Positions 1 through 8,060 of a DNA stretch of 34,673 nucleotides are shown in pieces. Each line of letters starts with the position of its first letter. Position 1 is the stretch's first letter. Source of the DNA: Clostridium sp. UBA3947 (GTDB lineage Bacteria; Bacillota; Clostridia; Clostridiales; Clostridiaceae); contig DGDR01000237.1 in assembly GCA_002385545.1 (NCBI GenBank), positions 1 to 34,673 on the forward strand, given 5' to 3'. A program made the position numbers and the translations under genes. Under the pieces are notes generated by a model that worked only from the letters and a program-made list of their open reading frames with translations, ran no database searches and was not told the origin of the DNA.

Positions 1-125
1 TTATAGGTATCTTCATCATAGGCCTTTCCATTTATCCTATTGAACTCTATATTAACCTTCAAGATTCCTAATAAAACAATTATTAGGCTTAACCATAATA
101 TAATAGTATATTTTTTCCCTACCAA
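1..125 (-). CDS. N-terminus of an unidentified membrane-anchored protein (truncated by window edge)
   Basis: An open frame starts at a TTG codon (125-123) about 10 bases after a GGGGGTG ribosome-binding site and stays open for 41 codons to the left edge. It begins with a short basic stretch (VGKK) followed by about 18 hydrophobic residues (TIILWLSLIIVLLGIL) and then a polar region, as in a signal peptide or single N-terminal membrane anchor. It follows spoIIP in the direction of transcription. It does not resemble the N-terminus of LepA, a common spoIIP neighbour. Too little is present to name the family. The TTG start is inferred from the ribosome-binding site, because an in-frame ATG is absent. 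Confidence 0.5.
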   Translation of the reverse strand, partial: MVGKKYTIILWLSLIIVLLGILKVNIEFNRINGKAYDEDTY

Positions 126-232
126 AACTAAAGAACACCCCCTAGTATAATGACTACCTATAAGGATGCTCTTATTTTTTATATTTTATTCAATTATAAA
201 TCTCCAGCTTCAACTTTTATTAGAGTCTGAAG

Positions 233-1345
233 CTATTTTTGCTTACTTAAATACTCAGCTATAATTCTAGCTGTGTATTTGGCGGAATTTTTAGCTTCCT
301 GATGGGTGTTTACATTGGCTCCTACTTCTACAAGGATTGCATTACTGCTTTTATCTTGATTAAAATACTTATTGCCATAGTTATAATAATATGTCCCTCT
401 GCAGAAGCCAGGAAATAAATCATTACTTATTTTTATTAGCTCGTTTGCCACCGCTTGGTTTTTACTGAAGGATGGATTTTTCTTAGTCAACACGAACATA
501 ATCTTAGCAACATTTTCTCCATTCATAGTCATTGTAACACTATTTTTGCTATATACAGCATCTCTATGCATGTCTATAATCAAGTCAAAATCCTTGTATT
601 GACTTAAATACCTTTCTACTGTTACCCTTGATTTACTATAAGAATTATTAAAGTCAGAATCATGAACGGTCTTATCATGTATAACTTCAACGCCATAATT
701 TTTCTCTAATTCTGTCTTTAGTTCTTCACCTACGTCTACTATGCTTTTATTAGGATCTGAATTATAATTACCATTTGGAGAAAATGCCTCAGTAGTATGG
801 GTATGATAAATTAAAACTCTAGGTTTTGATTTAGCTAAACCTTCCTTTAAGGATGGATTAATCACCGTAGCATTACTGCCGGAGTTTCCCCTAGAGGAAT
901 TGGTAATATCATATCCTACTTTACTGGCATTTGCAGTAATCTGTCCTTCTGATAAGTTGAAGGAACTTATATTATAAGTATTGTCTGCAATAACTGACCC
1001 CGTATTTCCATCATTTGATAAAGTCTTTACTACGGGAAGCTCTCTACTCAATATGGATATGGGGTTATTCATATCAATACCCAACAGCTTAAAAAACTCA
1101 CCCTGTATAGTGATATTGTTTTCCGCCAGTGCTTCTTCTTCAAAGGTTGTTACCTCTATTACAGGCATAGAATTATTAATAACCTGAGCATAAAGCAAAC
1201 TGTTGTATCTTCTGTTGTTTCCATTGTTTAAAAACAGTACCTTAAAACCATATACAGTTGCAACAATCAATACTAACAGTGATATCACTGTAGCCATAAA
1301 AGCTTTAGTATTATTGTTCTGTCTTATGGTTACTCCATATAGCAT
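233..1345 (-). CDS. spoIIP: stage II sporulation protein P (peptidoglycan hydrolase)
   Basis: SpoIIP is the amidase/endopeptidase that works with SpoIID and SpoIIM to thin septal peptidoglycan so that the mother-cell membrane can engulf the forespore. The protein has one N-terminal membrane segment (about residues 16-36), a linker, and a C-terminal SpoIIP domain with the hallmark YHTHTTEAF motif, a later MHRDA motif, and the ILVEVGANVNTHQEA segment near the end. About 370 residues is normal for the family. The longer frame opens at GTG (1357), but GGTGAGG just upstream of the ATG at 1345 favours that start. It lies downstream of gpr, behind a terminator, so it probably has its own promoter. 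A weak stem (206-212 with 228-234) overlaps the stop codon but lacks a good T-run on this strand. Confidence 0.95.
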   Translation of the reverse strand: MLYGVTIRQNNNTKAFMATVISLLVLIVATVYGFKVLFLNNGNNRRYNSLLYAQVINNSMPVIEVTTFEEEALAENNITIQGEFFKLLGIDMNNPISILSRELPVVKTLSNDGNTGSVIADNTYNISSFNLSEGQITANASKVGYDITNSSRGNSGSNATVINPSLKEGLAKSKPRVLIYHTHTTEAFSPNGNYNSDPNKSIVDVGEELKTELEKNYGVEVIHDKTVHDSDFNNSYSKSRVTVERYLSQYKDFDLIIDMHRDAVYSKNSVTMTMNGENVAKIMFVLTKKNPSFSKNQAVANELIKISNDLFPGFCRGTYYYNYGNKYFNQDKSSNAILVEVGANVNTHQEAKNSAKYTARIIAEYLSKQK

Positions 1346-1486
1346 AAACCTCACCACTTTCTTTAGTAAATCTATATAAATATATTAGTGGGTTGGTTTA
1401 TATATACCTAGGTTTTAGGAATATATTTCCACAAACCTTAATAGTTCATAATTACAGCGAGTGTTTTGAGAGGTTAAAAATTATAG

Positions 1487-1538
1487 GATAAAAATTAGGG
1501 CAGCTAGTCTAGTAAAGCCTTATCTAGACTGTTGCCCT
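1487..1538 (-). terminator. intrinsic terminator after gpr
   Basis: Read on the minus strand, the arms AGGGCA...GTCTAG and CTAGAC...TGCCCT (1524-1538 and 1497-1512 on the plus strand) form a long interrupted stem. It is followed by AATTTTTA and begins just after the gpr stop codon. It separates gpr from spoIIP. Confidence 0.8.
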
Positions 1539-1554
1539 GAAACTTTCTGTCTTA

Positions 1555-2529
1555 TCAATTAAGAAATTTATTGATGTCATCTAAATCTAAGGCTGGCTGT
1601 AATGCTATATTAATTCCATTAGCTAAGATAACAGACAAAGAATCTATAATCATATCCACTTCCTTTGGCGTAACCATGAGATTTCCTACATAGGGATCTA
1701 GTACTTCTCGTATCATTCGTCCCCTTTCATTCTTATCAATGGATTGAAGCATTTCATAGAATTTACTTCCTTGAGTTGCTTCTTTTAGCATAGCATCTAT
1801 AACCAAATCAATAGTGTCATTGGCCATAGTAGCAGCATCAACTACTGTTGGAACACCAACAGCGATGACCGGAACTCCTAAGGTCCTTTCACTAATTTCC
1901 ATTCTCTTATTTCCTACTCCCGATCCCGGCGATATGCCTGTATTCCCAATTTGAATAGTTCTATTTACTCTTTCCATTTTTCTTGATGCTAATGCATCTA
2001 TACATATTATTAAATTAGGTTTAATTTTCTCCACTATTCCCTTTATAATTTCATAGGTTTCTATACCTGTAATACCTAATACACCTGGAGCTATGGCACA
2101 AACTGGTCTTATACCTTCATCAATGCTATCAGGAACCAGCTCCTTTAAATGTCTAGTTATCATAAGCTTTGATACTACCTTTGGCCCCAAGGCATCTGGA
2201 GTTACATTCCAATTACCTAAGCCTACCACCAAGGCAGTCATGCTATCCTCAAGCTTAATCATTCCTTCAAGAGCTTGTGCCATTACCTTACTAACCTCAT
2301 CTCTTGCCTCTCCATCATAATGAGTAAACTCCGGTAAATCTATAGTAATATATGTACCTTTAGGCTTTCCCATATTACGTTCGCCAACTTCATTGGTTAT
2401 AGTTACATCTGTAACAGTAACATCTCCAATCTTATACTCCTTATATTCTACCCCTTGAGGATTACCGTTACTTTCTTCGTTATATATCTCTCTAGCTTCC
2501 ACAGCTAAGTCAGTGCGTATGCTTTTCAT
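1555..2529 (-). CDS. gpr: germination protease GPR (spore protease, family A25)
   Basis: GPR degrades the small acid-soluble spore proteins that coat spore DNA, releasing amino acids and making the DNA usable during germination. It is made as a zymogen in the forespore. The 324-residue length and the N-terminal RTDLAVEA segment match the family. In Bacillus GPR the propeptide is removed at the equivalent sequence, so the propeptide here would be only about seven residues (family knowledge, not shown by the sequence). Conserved segments include VVGLGNWNVTPDALGP and the GISPGSGVGNKR region. The ATG at 2529 is preceded by AGAGGTGG. The gene ends at a terminator before spoIIP and is divergent from rpsT. 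Expression by sigmaG is expected, but no convincing sigmaG promoter was identified. Confidence 0.96.
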   Translation of the reverse strand: MKSIRTDLAVEAREIYNEESNGNPQGVEYKEYKIGDVTVTDVTITNEVGERNMGKPKGTYITIDLPEFTHYDGEARDEVSKVMAQALEGMIKLEDSMTALVVGLGNWNVTPDALGPKVVSKLMITRHLKELVPDSIDEGIRPVCAIAPGVLGITGIETYEIIKGIVEKIKPNLIICIDALASRKMERVNRTIQIGNTGISPGSGVGNKRMEISERTLGVPVIAVGVPTVVDAATMANDTIDLVIDAMLKEATQGSKFYEMLQSIDKNERGRMIREVLDPYVGNLMVTPKEVDMIIDSLSVILANGINIALQPALDLDDINKFLN

Positions 2530-2693
2530 ATATCCACCTCTTTCTATAATTAGAAAATCCCTTTTATGTGCTTTAACCTATAATTATTGTTTGAATTTAG
2601 CAATAATTTATTCCAATCTTTTTAAAGGATAAGATATGGACATATCTTTATATAAATTCGTTATAAAAAATCATGATTCTGGATAAATTATGC

Positions 2694-2722
2694 TTGAAGT
2701 GATGAAATATTAATGTTATAAT
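2694..2722 (+). promoter_or_regulatory. sigmaA-type promoter of rpsT
   Basis: TTGAAG (2694-2699) and a perfect TATAAT (2717-2722) are separated by exactly 17 bases, about 80 bases upstream of the rpsT start. Confidence 0.85.
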
Positions 2723-2746
2723 ATCATTTGTTGAATAACGACTCGT

Positions 2747-2770
2747 GCAGAGTTTTCCCCAAAACTGCTG
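2747..2770 (+). promoter_or_regulatory. hairpin in the rpsT 5' leader (possible S20 autoregulation site)
   Basis: In the leader between the promoter and the rpsT ribosome-binding site, CAGAGTTTT and AAAACTGCTG flank a CCCC loop and can pair with one bulge. Ribosomal-protein leaders are often bound by their own product, so an autoregulatory role is possible. The sequence shows only the hairpin. Confidence 0.35.
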
Positions 2771-2802
2771 AGACCCTATAATACCAAAGGGGGTGAAGAT
2801 AA

Positions 2803-3069
2803 ATGGCAAATATTAAATCAGCTCAAAAAAGAATAAGAGTTATAGAAGCTAAGACCCTAAGAAATAAAATGATTAAATCAGCTTTAAAAACAAAGATAAG
2901 AAAGTTTGAAGCTGCTCTTAATGCAAAAAATGCCGACGAGGCTAAGGCAGCTTACATAGAAGCTTCTAAAGCTTTAGATATGGCTGCTTCCAAGGGTGTA
3001 ATCCATAAGAATAAGGCAGCAAACAAAAAATCAAAACTTGCTTTAAAATTAAATGCATTAAATGCATAA
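2803..3069 (+). CDS. rpsT: 30S ribosomal protein S20
   Basis: S20 is a primary 16S rRNA-binding protein of the small subunit. The 88-residue product is very basic and alanine- and lysine-rich, starts MANIKSAQKRI, and contains the conserved RNKMIKSALKT segment and a long helical pattern typical of S20. The ATG at 2803 has a strong GGGGGTGAAG ribosome-binding site. It is one of only three plus-strand genes here and is a single-gene unit, with its own promoter at 2694-2722 and a terminator just after the stop codon. It is divergent from gpr and convergent with holA, a common clostridial arrangement. Confidence 0.98.
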   Translation: MANIKSAQKRIRVIEAKTLRNKMIKSALKTKIRKFEAALNAKNADEAKAAYIEASKALDMAASKGVIHKNKAANKKSKLALKLNALNA

Positions 3070-3073
3070 TAAT

Positions 3074-3105
3074 AAACCGGTATTAACTACCGGTTTCTTA
3101 TTTTT
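3074..3105 (+). terminator. intrinsic terminator of rpsT
   Basis: AAACCGG (3074-3080) pairs with CCGGTTT (3090-3096) around a short loop, followed by CTTATTTTTATT. It starts four bases after the rpsT stop codon and lies between the convergent rpsT and holA ends, so it may work in both directions. Confidence 0.85.
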
Positions 3106-3108
3106 ATT

Positions 3109-4128
3109 CTAAATCATAACTGAATTAATTAGCAGCATTTCCATTTCAATTTTCTTATCGCTTTGACTACTTTTCAAGGCTTTTTCAGTATCCAAACACA
3201 TCTTCATACAAGCTCTTAATTGATTTAAGCTAAACTTTCTACTTTGATTTATTAGCTTTTCACATACATAAGGATGAAGCTTTAACTCCCTAGTTAGTAT
3301 GTCCTTATTTTTTCCTTCCTCTAAGCCTAGCTTTATACTATATAAGAGCTTAAATTGTCTCTCTATCATAAATAATACCCCTGTGACACTTTCGCCCTTA
3401 AATAGCAGCTCATTAAGAATATTAATAGCCTTTTCTGGCTTTCTTTGAGATACAAAATCCACTAAATCAAAAATATCCTCATTATTAGTTTGAGGTAATA
3501 AATCAATTATATCCTGCTTGGTAATTTCCCTTCCCTCAGTGTAATCTAATAGCTTATTTATTTCATTATTTATTATCTCCATATTGTTTTCTACATTATC
3601 GCAGAAAAACTGTAATAAAACTTTACTTATGCTTCTATGTCTCTCCTCAAATATATCCGCTACCTTTTTATACAACCTATTCCCCTTCAATTTATCCACT
3701 TGGACCAAGGTAGCAAGCTTATCTAGCTTTTTTATATTATTACTAGCCTTTTCCCTATCATCACCAAAAACATAATACATTATTAGTATTGTGTATGGCG
3801 GTAAAGTAGATAAATAATCATAGAAATCCTCTACCTTCTTTTTACTTTCCCTATCATCCCTTGCTCCTAGAAAATCCGCCCTAAATACTATAACCACCTT
3901 TTTTTCACTCATAAAAGGTAGGGTTTCACATGCATTCATAACATCTTCAAATTGCACCTTCATACCATCAAATTTAACAAGATTCAAGTCTCTAAAGGTA
4001 TCCTCCACTACAGAATCAACTGCTTTGCTTATGGCATCCTTGATTAAATTTTCATCAGGACCGTAAAGTATGTAACAACCCTTTAAAGCATTTTTCTTTA
4101 TTTGTTGCTCAAAATTATCTAAATCCAT
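3109..4128 (-). CDS. holA: DNA polymerase III subunit delta (clamp-loader)
   Basis: HolA is the delta subunit of the clamp loader, which opens the DnaN sliding clamp and loads it on DNA. The roughly 339-residue protein has the family features: the N-terminal YILYGPDENLIKDAI segment, which is an AAA+-like fold without a proper Walker A motif; EKKVVIVFRADFL around residue 80; a middle lid domain (INNEINKLLDYT); and a helical C-terminal collar. Two close ATGs exist. The one at 4128 is eight bases from AAGGA, whereas the one at 4134 is too close, so the start is set at 4128. It follows comEC with only a 12-base gap, so the two are probably co-transcribed, as in many Firmicutes. Confidence 0.93.
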   Translation of the reverse strand: MDLDNFEQQIKKNALKGCYILYGPDENLIKDAISKAVDSVVEDTFRDLNLVKFDGMKVQFEDVMNACETLPFMSEKKVVIVFRADFLGARDDRESKKKVEDFYDYLSTLPPYTILIMYYVFGDDREKASNNIKKLDKLATLVQVDKLKGNRLYKKVADIFEERHRSISKVLLQFFCDNVENNMEIINNEINKLLDYTEGREITKQDIIDLLPQTNNEDIFDLVDFVSQRKPEKAINILNELLFKGESVTGVLFMIERQFKLLYSIKLGLEEGKNKDILTRELKLHPYVCEKLINQSRKFSLNQLRACMKMCLDTEKALKSSQSDKKIEMEMLLINSVMI

Positions 4129-4140
4129 TTGCATCTTCCT

Positions 4141-5880
4141 TTATTCTATTATAGGCCTATGAAACATTAATCTAATATTATAAAGGCAATCATAATACTG
4201 ATAGGCTTCCTTATCATAAGGCAAATATATTATATCATATTTTTTATAACTGATTACAGGTATATTTTCTTTAGTAAATACTATACTTAAGTCTCTACTT
4301 CCATCAAAATATGCAACCTGAATTTTACTATTGCCACTGGATATGTTAAGCTTTTTATGGCCATCAAAATACTGAGCTTTACTTATATCCTCTATTTTCC
4401 ACACCTCAAACTTCTTTTTCAATAAGGTTTCATTTTCCTTCACCCTTTTTCTGTCTAAGAAAAGCACAGACTCAAAGCCACTGCGATAGATAATCCCTCG
4501 ATTAGCTCCTATTTTTACATACTGAAAGGTTGGAGTAAAGGAAAAGTTATATACCGTATAAAATACTAAGGAAAACAAGGGTAACCAAAGGAACATTTTA
4601 TAGCCCTTTTTATAAAGAAAGTAGCTAACATACATAAAAATCAAAATCCATGCTTCGGCGTAGGACATATATAAAATACCAGTAGAAGCCTTCAACAAGA
4701 AGCATTTACAGCCTTCAATAGCTGTATAGGATATCTTAATAGCTAAACACAACCTTTTAAATATAAAATCTATATTGAAAAAAAGTAAAGACACATTTCC
4801 TAGCACCATTAGCAAGGAGTATAAGGGCACAAGAAATATATTACCCTGTATTAAAGCGGTACTAATTGAATTAAAGGCAACAATACATAAGGGCAAGCTA
4901 AAAACCTGGGCACTAAAAGTAAGGCTAATAGATTCATTCAATTTTACAGGCAATCTATATAGTAATTTTTTAAATCTCTGGTAAAAAACAAAAATGCCAA
5001 GCACGGATAAGAAAGATAAAAGAGTGCCTAAATCTAAGACATTGGCAGGATATAAGAATATCACAATTATAGCAGCCATACTAAGAGAGGAAAAGGGTTC
5101 GTAATTCCTATAAACCTTTTTGGATAACTTAAAAACAATAATCATAATTAAGGCTCTAACAGTAGAAGATGCAGCACCAGTAAATATGCAGTATAATAGA
5201 GCAATAATTACTGAACTTCCAAAGCCTAAAATATACTCACAAATTCTATAAATCAAGGCCATATGGAGTCCTGAGACACTGACTACATGAATCACTCCTA
5301 AATTACTCATAATTGCTTTTGACTCAGCGCTTAGGTAGCTATCATGGCCAAAAGCAACAGCCATAAGCTCTCCAGCAGCTTCCTCTCCAACTTCCTTCTT
5401 GAAGCTATTATATAGCTTTTCTTTAAATTCATATATTTTAGTGATATAATCCGATTCAATATTCCTAATACTGATAATATTAATTTCCCCAATTATTCCT
5501 CTATCATATTGAGCTATCCCTTTAAATGTGCTAGCCACATGAAGTTGTTGACCCAATTTACACTGGGCTAAATCTCCTTTTAATATAACCCTTCTTCCCT
5601 TGTAACTACCAATGGAATAAAGGCCTTCAGTACCAAGAAAACGAACCTTACATACAGTTGGTGGCTCAATTTTATAGTAGTTATAGAATCTTATAAAGCC
5701 TATTAGCAGAAAGATAGGCAAAATATATACTACTGAACTCTTGTTTGATGTTAGCATAATAAGTAAAAAAGATGCAGCAAGAACTGCACCTAAGATATTT
5801 CTATTCAATAAAAATAATGCAGAATAAGATCCAATCAATTGGGCAAAGCAAAAATAGATTAAAGGCTTTTTATCAATCAT
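4141..5880 (-). CDS. comEC: ComEC/Rec2-family DNA-uptake channel, without a metallo-beta-lactamase domain
   Basis: ComEC forms the membrane channel through which single-stranded DNA enters during transformation. The 579-residue protein has an N-terminal hydrophobic segment and soluble domain (to about residue 150), then the competence domain with many membrane segments and the signature GVIHVVSVSGLHMALIY. Full-length Bacillus ComEC is about 200 residues longer and ends in a metallo-beta-lactamase domain. Here the last 120 or so residues are soluble but show no HxHxDH motif. The reading frame is intact, so this is a family variant rather than a broken gene. Its ATG overlaps the preceding small gene by eight bases, and holA follows. 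comEA lies about 1.5 kb away in the same orientation. Confidence 0.88.
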   Translation of the reverse strand: MIDKKPLIYFCFAQLIGSYSALFLLNRNILGAVLAASFLLIMLTSNKSSVVYILPIFLLIGFIRFYNYYKIEPPTVCKVRFLGTEGLYSIGSYKGRRVILKGDLAQCKLGQQLHVASTFKGIAQYDRGIIGEINIISIRNIESDYITKIYEFKEKLYNSFKKEVGEEAAGELMAVAFGHDSYLSAESKAIMSNLGVIHVVSVSGLHMALIYRICEYILGFGSSVIIALLYCIFTGAASSTVRALIMIIVFKLSKKVYRNYEPFSSLSMAAIIVIFLYPANVLDLGTLLSFLSVLGIFVFYQRFKKLLYRLPVKLNESISLTFSAQVFSLPLCIVAFNSISTALIQGNIFLVPLYSLLMVLGNVSLLFFNIDFIFKRLCLAIKISYTAIEGCKCFLLKASTGILYMSYAEAWILIFMYVSYFLYKKGYKMFLWLPLFSLVFYTVYNFSFTPTFQYVKIGANRGIIYRSGFESVLFLDRKRVKENETLLKKKFEVWKIEDISKAQYFDGHKKLNISSGNSKIQVAYFDGSRDLSIVFTKENIPVISYKKYDIIYLPYDKEAYQYYDCLYNIRLMFHRPIIE

Positions 5881-6166
5881 ATCTATTTTTATTTATTACG
5901 TCCGGAGCACTAGCAGGTTCTAATTTGAAATCTCTATCATAATCCATATCTACAGTAATTTGAATTCGGCGTGTTTGTTGATTGTAATCAATGTCTGCTA
6001 CTACCGGAATTCCGTCCCTTCCTTTGAATCTAAAATAATTTTCTACTAGATCTTGAACATTTTCTTTATTTAAGTCATCATAGGTTAAAAAGAAATCTTT
6101 TTCATGTATAAACAAATTAATAGTATTACTGTCATTACTAACTATTTCATAAATGCTATTAAACAT
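5873..6166 (-). CDS. small acidic hypothetical protein upstream of comEC
   Basis: I do not recognise the family. The 97-residue product has no membrane segment and is rich in Asp, Asn and Tyr. The second half (VVADIDYNQQTRRIQITVDMDYDRDF) looks like alternating beta strands, and the C-terminal tail is polar. The ATG at 6166 has an excellent GGAGGTGA ribosome-binding site. The end overlaps the comEC start by eight bases, which implies translational coupling and one operon with comEC and holA. This makes it a real gene, but no function can be assigned. Confidence 0.75.
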   Translation of the reverse strand: MFNSIYEIVSNDSNTINLFIHEKDFFLTYDDLNKENVQDLVENYFRFKGRDGIPVVADIDYNQQTRRIQITVDMDYDRDFKLEPASAPDVINKNRYD

Positions 6167-6220
6167 GCTGTCACCTCCATATTAGTATTTTGCCCTGTCT
6201 TTAATACTTTAAACTGGATT

Positions 6221-6772
6221 TTATTTTGCATTTTCCAATGTTAATTCAGCTTCTTCAGAATTATCCACCATTTCATAGCCATCTTCTTTGTATATTAAAT
6301 AGGTGTCACTATTGCCTTTAAGTAAATAGAAGGCCTTCAGCACATCTTCTGTACTTTTAAATAGATTTAATATTAAAACCACTCCGCCTAGCCATCCAGG
6401 TATAAGCTTTGCAAAAATTGATATTACTGTAACAGGAAGCAATAATACCATAAGAAATTTAGTTCTGTGTATAGGCACTTTAGATACCTCTTGAGCTTGC
6501 ATATAAATTCCCTTCCACTGATATTTTACCTGGCCGCCAAAAGCCTTAAGCAAAATACCATGACACCATTCATGAACCATATTAATAGGAATCATTAGAA
6601 TGATGAAAAATATTAATATGTCCGCAATTAAATTGTTAGTAATTGTCCAAATTAAATTCTTATATAAAAGATTAAACAAAAGCAAATTTACATAGCCTCT
6701 CATAAAATAGTAAATAATATAAGACATAGAAAAGCACATAGCCTTTGTTTTTAAAGAACGTTTAAAATTCAT
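6221..6772 (-). CDS. DUF3267-type membrane zincin-like protein
   Basis: A 183-residue protein with several membrane segments and a zinc-protease signature, HEWCH at residues 67-71 (HExxH), at the end of a membrane helix (IFFIILMIPINMVHEWCH). This matches the DUF3267 putative zincin peptidases, integral membrane proteins of unknown substrate common in Firmicutes. A KYQWKGIYMQAQEVSKVPIHRTKF loop, two further hydrophobic segments and a soluble acidic tail follow. The ATG at 6772 has an AGGAGGTGG ribosome-binding site. It is upstream of the small hypothetical gene and comEC with a 54-base gap, so co-transcription is possible. Proteolytic activity is inferred from the motif only. Confidence 0.78.
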   Translation of the reverse strand: MNFKRSLKTKAMCFSMSYIIYYFMRGYVNLLLFNLLYKNLIWTITNNLIADILIFFIILMIPINMVHEWCHGILLKAFGGQVKYQWKGIYMQAQEVSKVPIHRTKFLMVLLLPVTVISIFAKLIPGWLGGVVLILNLFKSTEDVLKAFYLLKGNSDTYLIYKEDGYEMVDNSEEAELTLENAK

Positions 6773-6894
6773 TTACTCCACCTCCTAGTTAAATTATTGA
6801 CAATACTTTTCTTTGATATACATTAGATTTTTTCTTTTTTTGAAGATTTTTCTACTTTTTATTACATATTTCAAGGATAATACTGGTTGTTATG

Positions 6895-6923
6895 TTGCTT
6901 TATGGTGTGTTTTAATGTATAAT
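6895..6923 (+). promoter_or_regulatory. sigmaA-type promoter of the orphan 123-residue gene
   Basis: TTGCTT (6895-6900) and a perfect TATAAT (6918-6923) are separated by 17 bases and lie about 30 bases before the ATG at 6955. Confidence 0.75.
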
Positions 6924-6954
6924 TAAATTAGATTATATAAGGAGGTGTTGTCTT

Positions 6955-7326
6955 ATGCTATGGGGGATGGACTTGCTAGAGCCAATTAAAAAGGTTGTTC
7001 TATGCAACGGAATAGAGGATCCCTTAGCAAGTCAAACTGCTGAACCCATCAATGAGTTCATACAGCATGCCCTTATTTGCATGGAAAGGGAAAATAAAAT
7101 GGACCAGTCTGAAGGTTACGAGTCCCCTAGAAGACAAGCTAGAATTGAAGTAGAGAACTATATTGACAACATTTGTGCTACTGTGGAAAAAGGGATTCAA
7201 TCAACTCACTGGGCTCAAAATCTCATAGAGTTATCTCGTGAGTGCTTGGTTGAACTAAGTAAATACCACACATTTATTGACATCCTTTCTGAATCCTACA
7301 ATTGTTATGTATTAAATACTGCATAA
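6955..7326 (+). CDS. orphan hypothetical protein, 123 residues
   Basis: I do not recognise the family. The product is soluble, acidic and probably mostly helical, with four scattered Cys residues (in LCNG, LICM, NICA and ECLVE) plus one near the end (NCYVL), and no signal peptide. A basic patch, SPRRQARIEVENY, sits near residue 60. An AAGGAGGTG ribosome-binding site lies seven bases from the ATG. It forms an isolated unit on the plus strand with its own promoter (6895-6923) and terminator (7355-7400), between the divergent DUF3267 gene and convergent comEA. The strong expression signals make it a genuine gene. Confidence 0.75.
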   Translation: MLWGMDLLEPIKKVVLCNGIEDPLASQTAEPINEFIQHALICMERENKMDQSEGYESPRRQARIEVENYIDNICATVEKGIQSTHWAQNLIELSRECLVELSKYHTFIDILSESYNCYVLNTA

Positions 7327-7354
7327 TTTTATATATATATGTTTATATTGAATG

Positions 7355-7400
7355 GGTTGTTACTCAATTAATACACCAATTGCGTAACAACCTATTTTTT
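7355..7400 (+). terminator. intrinsic terminator after the orphan gene
   Basis: GGTTGTTAC (7355-7363) pairs with GTAACAACC (7384-7392), with further CAATT/AATTG pairing inside the loop, followed by a run of seven T (7394-7400). It lies between the convergent orphan gene and comEA and has no matching T-run on the minus strand. Confidence 0.85.
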
Positions 7401-7421
7401 TAAATTGGATTTAAAATAAAG

Positions 7422-8021
7422 TTAATCAACTGTTACTTTATCCTTCATATTTTCAAAGGTCTTTTCTCCTATTCCTTTGATATTTTTCAATTCTTCTATA
7501 CTCTTAAAATAGCCATTTTCTTCCCTGTAATCTATAATTCTTTCAGCTGTCACTGGTCCTACACCAGGTATTTCCTCAAGCTGTTCCTTATCAGCTGTAT
7601 TAATGTTTATAATACTTACGTCCTCATCTTTATCACTAGAAATAGTTGCTACTGCTTCAGGTTTATCAATATTAGGTATTATTACACATTCTTCGTCTCT
7701 TAATTTTTTAGCCAAACTAGGGATTCTATCTGTATCCGCCTTAGCCGTTAGTCCGCCAGCCTCTTTAACTAAATCCTCTATACGACTACCTATTTTCATA
7801 GCATAGACCCCTGGTTTATTCACCTCTCCCTTTATCTCTACCTTGATAATTTTTTCACTTATCTTTTCCTTTGTCTCAGTATTATTAACTACAGCCTTAC
7901 TTTCCACAAATATATCATCATAATCCTCCATCCTATTATCCTTTAAATACCCTATAAATGTGAATATCAGAAAAATACTAGCTATTATTATGGATCCTAT
8001 TATTTTATTTTTCTTATTCAA
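7422..8021 (-). CDS. comEA: competence protein ComEA (SLBB plus helix-hairpin-helix)
   Basis: ComEA is the membrane-anchored double-stranded DNA receptor that delivers DNA to the ComEC channel. The 199-residue protein has an N-terminal membrane anchor (about 7-25), a linker, an SLBB-type domain (about 60-120, with KGEVNKPGVYAMKIGSRIEDL) and a C-terminal ComEA helix-hairpin-helix domain (about 137-197) with ININTADKEQLEEIPGVGP and a second hairpin IKGIGEKTFE. The start is a TTG at 8021, preceded by GAGAGGGGG. It is divergent from the D,D-carboxypeptidase gene, and a 23-base palindrome lies in the shared upstream region. With comEC 1.5 kb away, this suggests at least part of a DNA-uptake apparatus. 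No pilus or comF genes are in the window. Confidence 0.93.
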   Translation of the reverse strand: MNKKNKIIGSIIIASIFLIFTFIGYLKDNRMEDYDDIFVESKAVVNNTETKEKISEKIIKVEIKGEVNKPGVYAMKIGSRIEDLVKEAGGLTAKADTDRIPSLAKKLRDEECVIIPNIDKPEAVATISSDKDEDVSIININTADKEQLEEIPGVGPVTAERIIDYREENGYFKSIEELKNIKGIGEKTFENMKDKVTVD

Positions 8022-8060
8022 ACTATACCCCCTCTCTAATTAAGCACATTAACTTTGAAC

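Noticed and set aside
206..235. Terminator after spoIIP
   Set aside because: The stem AGCTTCA/TGAAGCT overlaps the stop codon, but the minus-strand sequence after it has no clear T-run, so it was not called.
2530..2640. sigmaG promoter for gpr
   Set aside because: No convincing TGnATA/CATnnTA pair at correct spacing was found in the AT-rich upstream DNA.
4141..5880. Frameshifted or truncated comEC pseudogene
   Set aside because: The frame is open to a stop shortly before holA, membrane and signature regions are complete, and the tail is a normal-looking soluble segment, so it is a short family variant.
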